Shown piece after piece: positions 5,510 through 7,579 of a stretch of DNA of 7,579 nt. The position numbers and the translations under genes are program-made. This DNA comes from Desulfobacterales bacterium (GTDB lineage Bacteria > Desulfobacterota > Desulfobacteria > Desulfobacterales > Desulfosalsimonadaceae). Below the pieces are notes generated by a model. It searched no databases. It had not been told where the DNA came from and saw only the letters and a program-made list of their open reading frames with translations. Numbering within the stretch: position 1 is the stretch's first letter; each line of letters starts with the position of its first letter. The stretch spans positions 1 through 7,579 of the forward strand of contig JAOZOL010000114.1 in assembly GCA_029933295.1 (NCBI GenBank). The letters are read 5' to 3'.

Positions 5510-5538
5510 CTTGACAAATTAAAAATCACACCCATTAT
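5510..5538 (+). promoter_or_regulatory. Heat-shock (sigma-32 type) promoter of htpG
   Basis: CTTGACA (5510-5516), 13 bp, then ACCCATTAT (5530-5538). Compared with the RpoH consensus CTTGAAA-N13-CCCCATnT, only one base differs in the -35 box and one in the leading C of the -10 box. The same TTGACA can also pair with TTATAT (5535-5540, 18-bp spacer) as a sigma-70 promoter, so both holoenzymes may use it. The predicted start is about 40-45 nt before the htpG ATG. htpG is a classic sigma-32 target in proteobacteria, which supports the call. Confidence 0.65.
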
Positions 5539-5588
5539 ATAAAAAAATCCATAAAACTTTTACATAATTTAAACATTGAGGAGCTGAC

Positions 5589-7520
5589 ATGACACGCAAA
5601 AAAGAGACGCATCAATTTAAAACAGAAGTCAAACAATTTATGCATTTAATCATCAATTCACTCTATTCAAACAAAGAAATTTTCTTACGGGAACTCATTT
5701 CCAACGCCTCGGACGCCATTGATCGGCTTTCCTTTAAAGCCCAGACGGACGCCAACCTCCTTGGCGATGATACGGAATATAAAATTAAAATCACGCCCGA
5801 CAAAAACAACAAAACACTGATGATATCAGATAACGGCATTGGAATGACCTATGATGAAATTGTCGAAAATATCGGCACCATTGCCCGCAGCGGAACGGCC
5901 GCTTTTATGAAAGCCATGGAAAAATCAAAAAACAAGGACACACTGACCCCTGAACTCATCGGACAATTTGGTGTCGGGTTTTACAGCGCGTTTATTGTGG
6001 CTGAAAAAATCACAATCATCACCAGAGCCGCAGGCGAAGATACCGCTACCCAATGGGAATCAACCGGCGACGGTTCTTATACCATTGCTCCGGCAAAAAA
6101 GAAAACACGCGGGACGGACGTGATATTAAAACTAAAACCGGTGGAAAAAGATGAGCAGGACTTCACCGAAGAGTGGACACTGCGGAACACCGTAAAAACC
6201 CATTCTGACTTCGTCAATTATCCCATTGTCATGGATGTCGAACAAATTGAACATGAAACAGACGATAAAGGAAAACAGATCCTCGATAAAGACGGCAAAC
6301 CCATCCAAAAAAAGCGGGTCATAAAAGAAGAAACCTTAAACTCAATGAAGGCCATTTGGGCCAAAGATAAAAAAGATGTGACGGACGCCGAGTACAAAGA
6401 TTTCTACACCCATATCAGCCACGACTGGAACCCGCCGCAGACCCATCTTCATATGAAGCTTGAAGGTGTTACGGAATACAGTGCTCTTCTCTATATACCT
6501 TCCCAGGCGCCCATGGATCTTTTTTCCCCTGAACGAAAACACGGTATTCAGCTGTACTGCAGACGTGTGTTTATTATGGATGACTGCAAGGAACTGATGC
6601 CAGAGTATTTTCGATTTATAAAGGGCGTTGTCGACGCACCGGATTTAAACTTGAATATCAGCCGGGAGATCCTTCAACAGGATGCCCTTGTTCGAAACAT
6701 TCGTAAAAACCTGATCAAAAAAATTATCAACGCATTAGACCAGATGGATATCGAGGAATATAATAAATTCTATAACGAATTCGGCGCAGTCATCAAAGAA
6801 GGGCTCCACACGGACTTTGAAAACCGCGAAAAAATCACAAAACTCATCCGGTTTAAAACCACCAAATCAGACGGCAAGTGGGTTTCTTTAAAAGAATATG
6901 TCAACAATATGAAACCGGATCAAAAGGATATTTACTATATCACCGGGGACAACCTCGCCGCCATACTCAATAGCCCGCACCTTGAAACACTCAAGGAAAA
7001 AGATTATGAAGTCCTCTTGATGACGGACCCGGTGGATGAATTTGTAATCCAGGCCCTGCCTGAATTTGAGAAAAAACCGTTAAAAAGCGCTGAAAAAGGG
7101 GATCTGGGTCTTGACAAGATAGATGAGAAGAAAAAAGAAGCCTATTCTTCCTTGTTTGAAAAAATCAAATCCCTTCTTGAAAACAAGATTAAAGAAGTTA
7201 AACCGTCATCTCATCTAAAAGATTCCGTATCCTGTCTGTCCGGTGAAACCTATGATATGAGTGCTTACATGGAAAAACTGCTCAAGGCGTCAGGACAGCC
7301 CATACCCGAGACAAAGCGTATACTTGAATTAAATATCAATCATCCGGTCATGGAAAAAATCCAGCATATTTTTGAAAAAAATAATGAGGATGATGCATTA
7401 AAGGATTATAGCAACCTGCTCTATGATCTTGCCATTGTCACTGAAGGGGGAAAAGTTGAAAATCCAGCCGGATTCAGTAAACTCATCGGGGAATTGATGG
7501 CCAAAGCACTTGACGATTAA
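5589..7520 (+). CDS. htpG: Molecular chaperone HtpG (Hsp90 family)
   Basis: A complete 643-aa bacterial Hsp90; E. coli HtpG has 624 residues. The N-terminal GHKL ATPase domain (about 1-220) shows FLRELISNASDAIDRL with E35, N39 and D42, the nucleotide-binding DNGIGM (81-86), GTIARSGT (96-103) and the lid/P-loop GQFGVGFYSAF (125-135). A short charged linker (about 222-246) precedes the middle domain, which has LNISREILQQ with R360, the Arg expected to contact the gamma-phosphate of ATP. The C-terminal dimerisation domain ends ...LMAKALDD without the eukaryotic MEEVD tail, as normal in bacteria. ATG 5589 is preceded by GAGGAG (5578-5583, 5-nt spacing) and by a heat-shock promoter. It acts as a cytoplasmic dimeric chaperone that remodels client proteins, usually with DnaK. 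No partner gene follows within the window, and the gene appears monocistronic. Confidence 0.97.
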   Translation: MTRKKETHQFKTEVKQFMHLIINSLYSNKEIFLRELISNASDAIDRLSFKAQTDANLLGDDTEYKIKITPDKNNKTLMISDNGIGMTYDEIVENIGTIARSGTAAFMKAMEKSKNKDTLTPELIGQFGVGFYSAFIVAEKITIITRAAGEDTATQWESTGDGSYTIAPAKKKTRGTDVILKLKPVEKDEQDFTEEWTLRNTVKTHSDFVNYPIVMDVEQIEHETDDKGKQILDKDGKPIQKKRVIKEETLNSMKAIWAKDKKDVTDAEYKDFYTHISHDWNPPQTHLHMKLEGVTEYSALLYIPSQAPMDLFSPERKHGIQLYCRRVFIMDDCKELMPEYFRFIKGVVDAPDLNLNISREILQQDALVRNIRKNLIKKIINALDQMDIEEYNKFYNEFGAVIKEGLHTDFENREKITKLIRFKTTKSDGKWVSLKEYVNNMKPDQKDIYYITGDNLAAILNSPHLETLKEKDYEVLLMTDPVDEFVIQALPEFEKKPLKSAEKGDLGLDKIDEKKKEAYSSLFEKIKSLLENKIKEVKPSSHLKDSVSCLSGETYDMSAYMEKLLKASGQPIPETKRILELNINHPVMEKIQHIFEKNNEDDALKDYSNLLYDLAIVTEGGKVENPAGFSKLIGELMAKALDD

Positions 7521-7546
7521 AAATCCCGGCTTTGATTTGGCCATTG

Positions 7547-7570
7547 AAAGGCGTTGTCGTCCTTTTATTA
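7547..7570 (+). terminator. Possible weak terminator after htpG
   Basis: AAAGG-CG (7547-7553), loop TTGT, CG (7558-7559), one bulged T, CCTTT (7561-7565), followed by the T-rich TATTATATTTATTA at the window end. The stem is short and AT-rich at its base, so this is tentative. Confidence 0.35.
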
Positions 7571-7579
7571 TATTTATTA

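Larger units (their letters stand above)
5234..5588. other. Divergent intergenic region between the sensory operon and htpG
   Basis: 355 nt without a gene. From left: the ribosome binding site of the binding-protein gene (5244-5248, minus strand); a 9-bp direct repeat (5279-5301) followed by a CGCTTTGCTCCGC tract and T6; a weak minus-strand promoter candidate (TTGTTT at 5363-5358, TATAAC at 5339-5334, 18-bp spacer); a small hairpin GAAACC-TTCA-GGTTTC (5368-5383); a perfect hairpin (5416-5433); a 12-bp AT palindrome (5469-5480); and the heat-shock promoter of htpG (5510-5538). None of the hairpins is followed by a proper T-run, so none is called as a terminator. Confidence 0.5.

Noticed and set aside
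1..7579. CRISPR array, rRNA or complete insertion sequence
   Set aside because: No regularly spaced repeats, rRNA motifs, transposase gene or terminal inverted repeats were seen on either strand.

Overview
The window reads as bacterial chromosome, probably from a sulfate-reducing Desulfobacterota (Desulfobacteraceae-like). That assignment is an inference from three things: the style of the membrane histidine kinase, which carries a cysteine-rich 'two-CW' type segment; the diverged HtpG; and the AT-rich spacers. No marker gene fixes the taxonomy. The window splits into two parts of different character, and the boundary is visible in the sequence.

Left part (1 to about 1779) looks like the distal end of an integrated element. 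It holds a broken coding region (1-508), a small unrecognised ORF (511-744), a strong consensus promoter (802-831), and a two-gene unit: a 55-aa protein (879-1046) followed by a GNAT acetyltransferase (1024-1584). The two-gene unit has the layout of a toxin-antitoxin module. An AT-rich, gene-free stretch follows (1585-1756) with two tandem 12-bp G-rich repeats (1682-1705). The part ends in the exact 3' end of a tRNA-Ser gene (1757-1779: T-loop, 3' half of the T-stem, 3' acceptor strand, G73, CCA) without the rest of the tRNA. A 3' tRNA fragment like this is the usual scar of tyrosine-recombinase integration. Its orientation places the element to its left and resident chromosome to its right.

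Right part (1780-7579) looks like ordinary resident chromosome. Three genes on the minus strand appear to form one operon, in transcription order: a PhnD-family periplasmic binding lipoprotein (5233-4301), a membrane histidine kinase (4287-2284) starting 13 nt after it, and a single-domain CheY-like response regulator (2214-1855). No ABC permease or ATPase is present. The binding protein therefore most likely presents its ligand to the kinase, as AioX does for AioS, rather than feeding a transporter. The kinase carries a nine-cysteine segment inserted in its HAMP domain, suggesting a second, cytoplasmic input.

A 355-nt divergent spacer (5234-5588) separates this operon from htpG (5589-7520, plus strand), which encodes a complete Hsp90-family chaperone. 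A good match to a sigma-32 heat-shock promoter (5510-5538) lies just upstream of htpG. The spacer also holds a short repeat (5279-5301) and a perfect hairpin (5416-5433), both unexplained. Best candidates for something new are the GNAT module with its non-RHH partner at the element end, and the three-gene sensory system with the cysteine-rich HAMP insertion.
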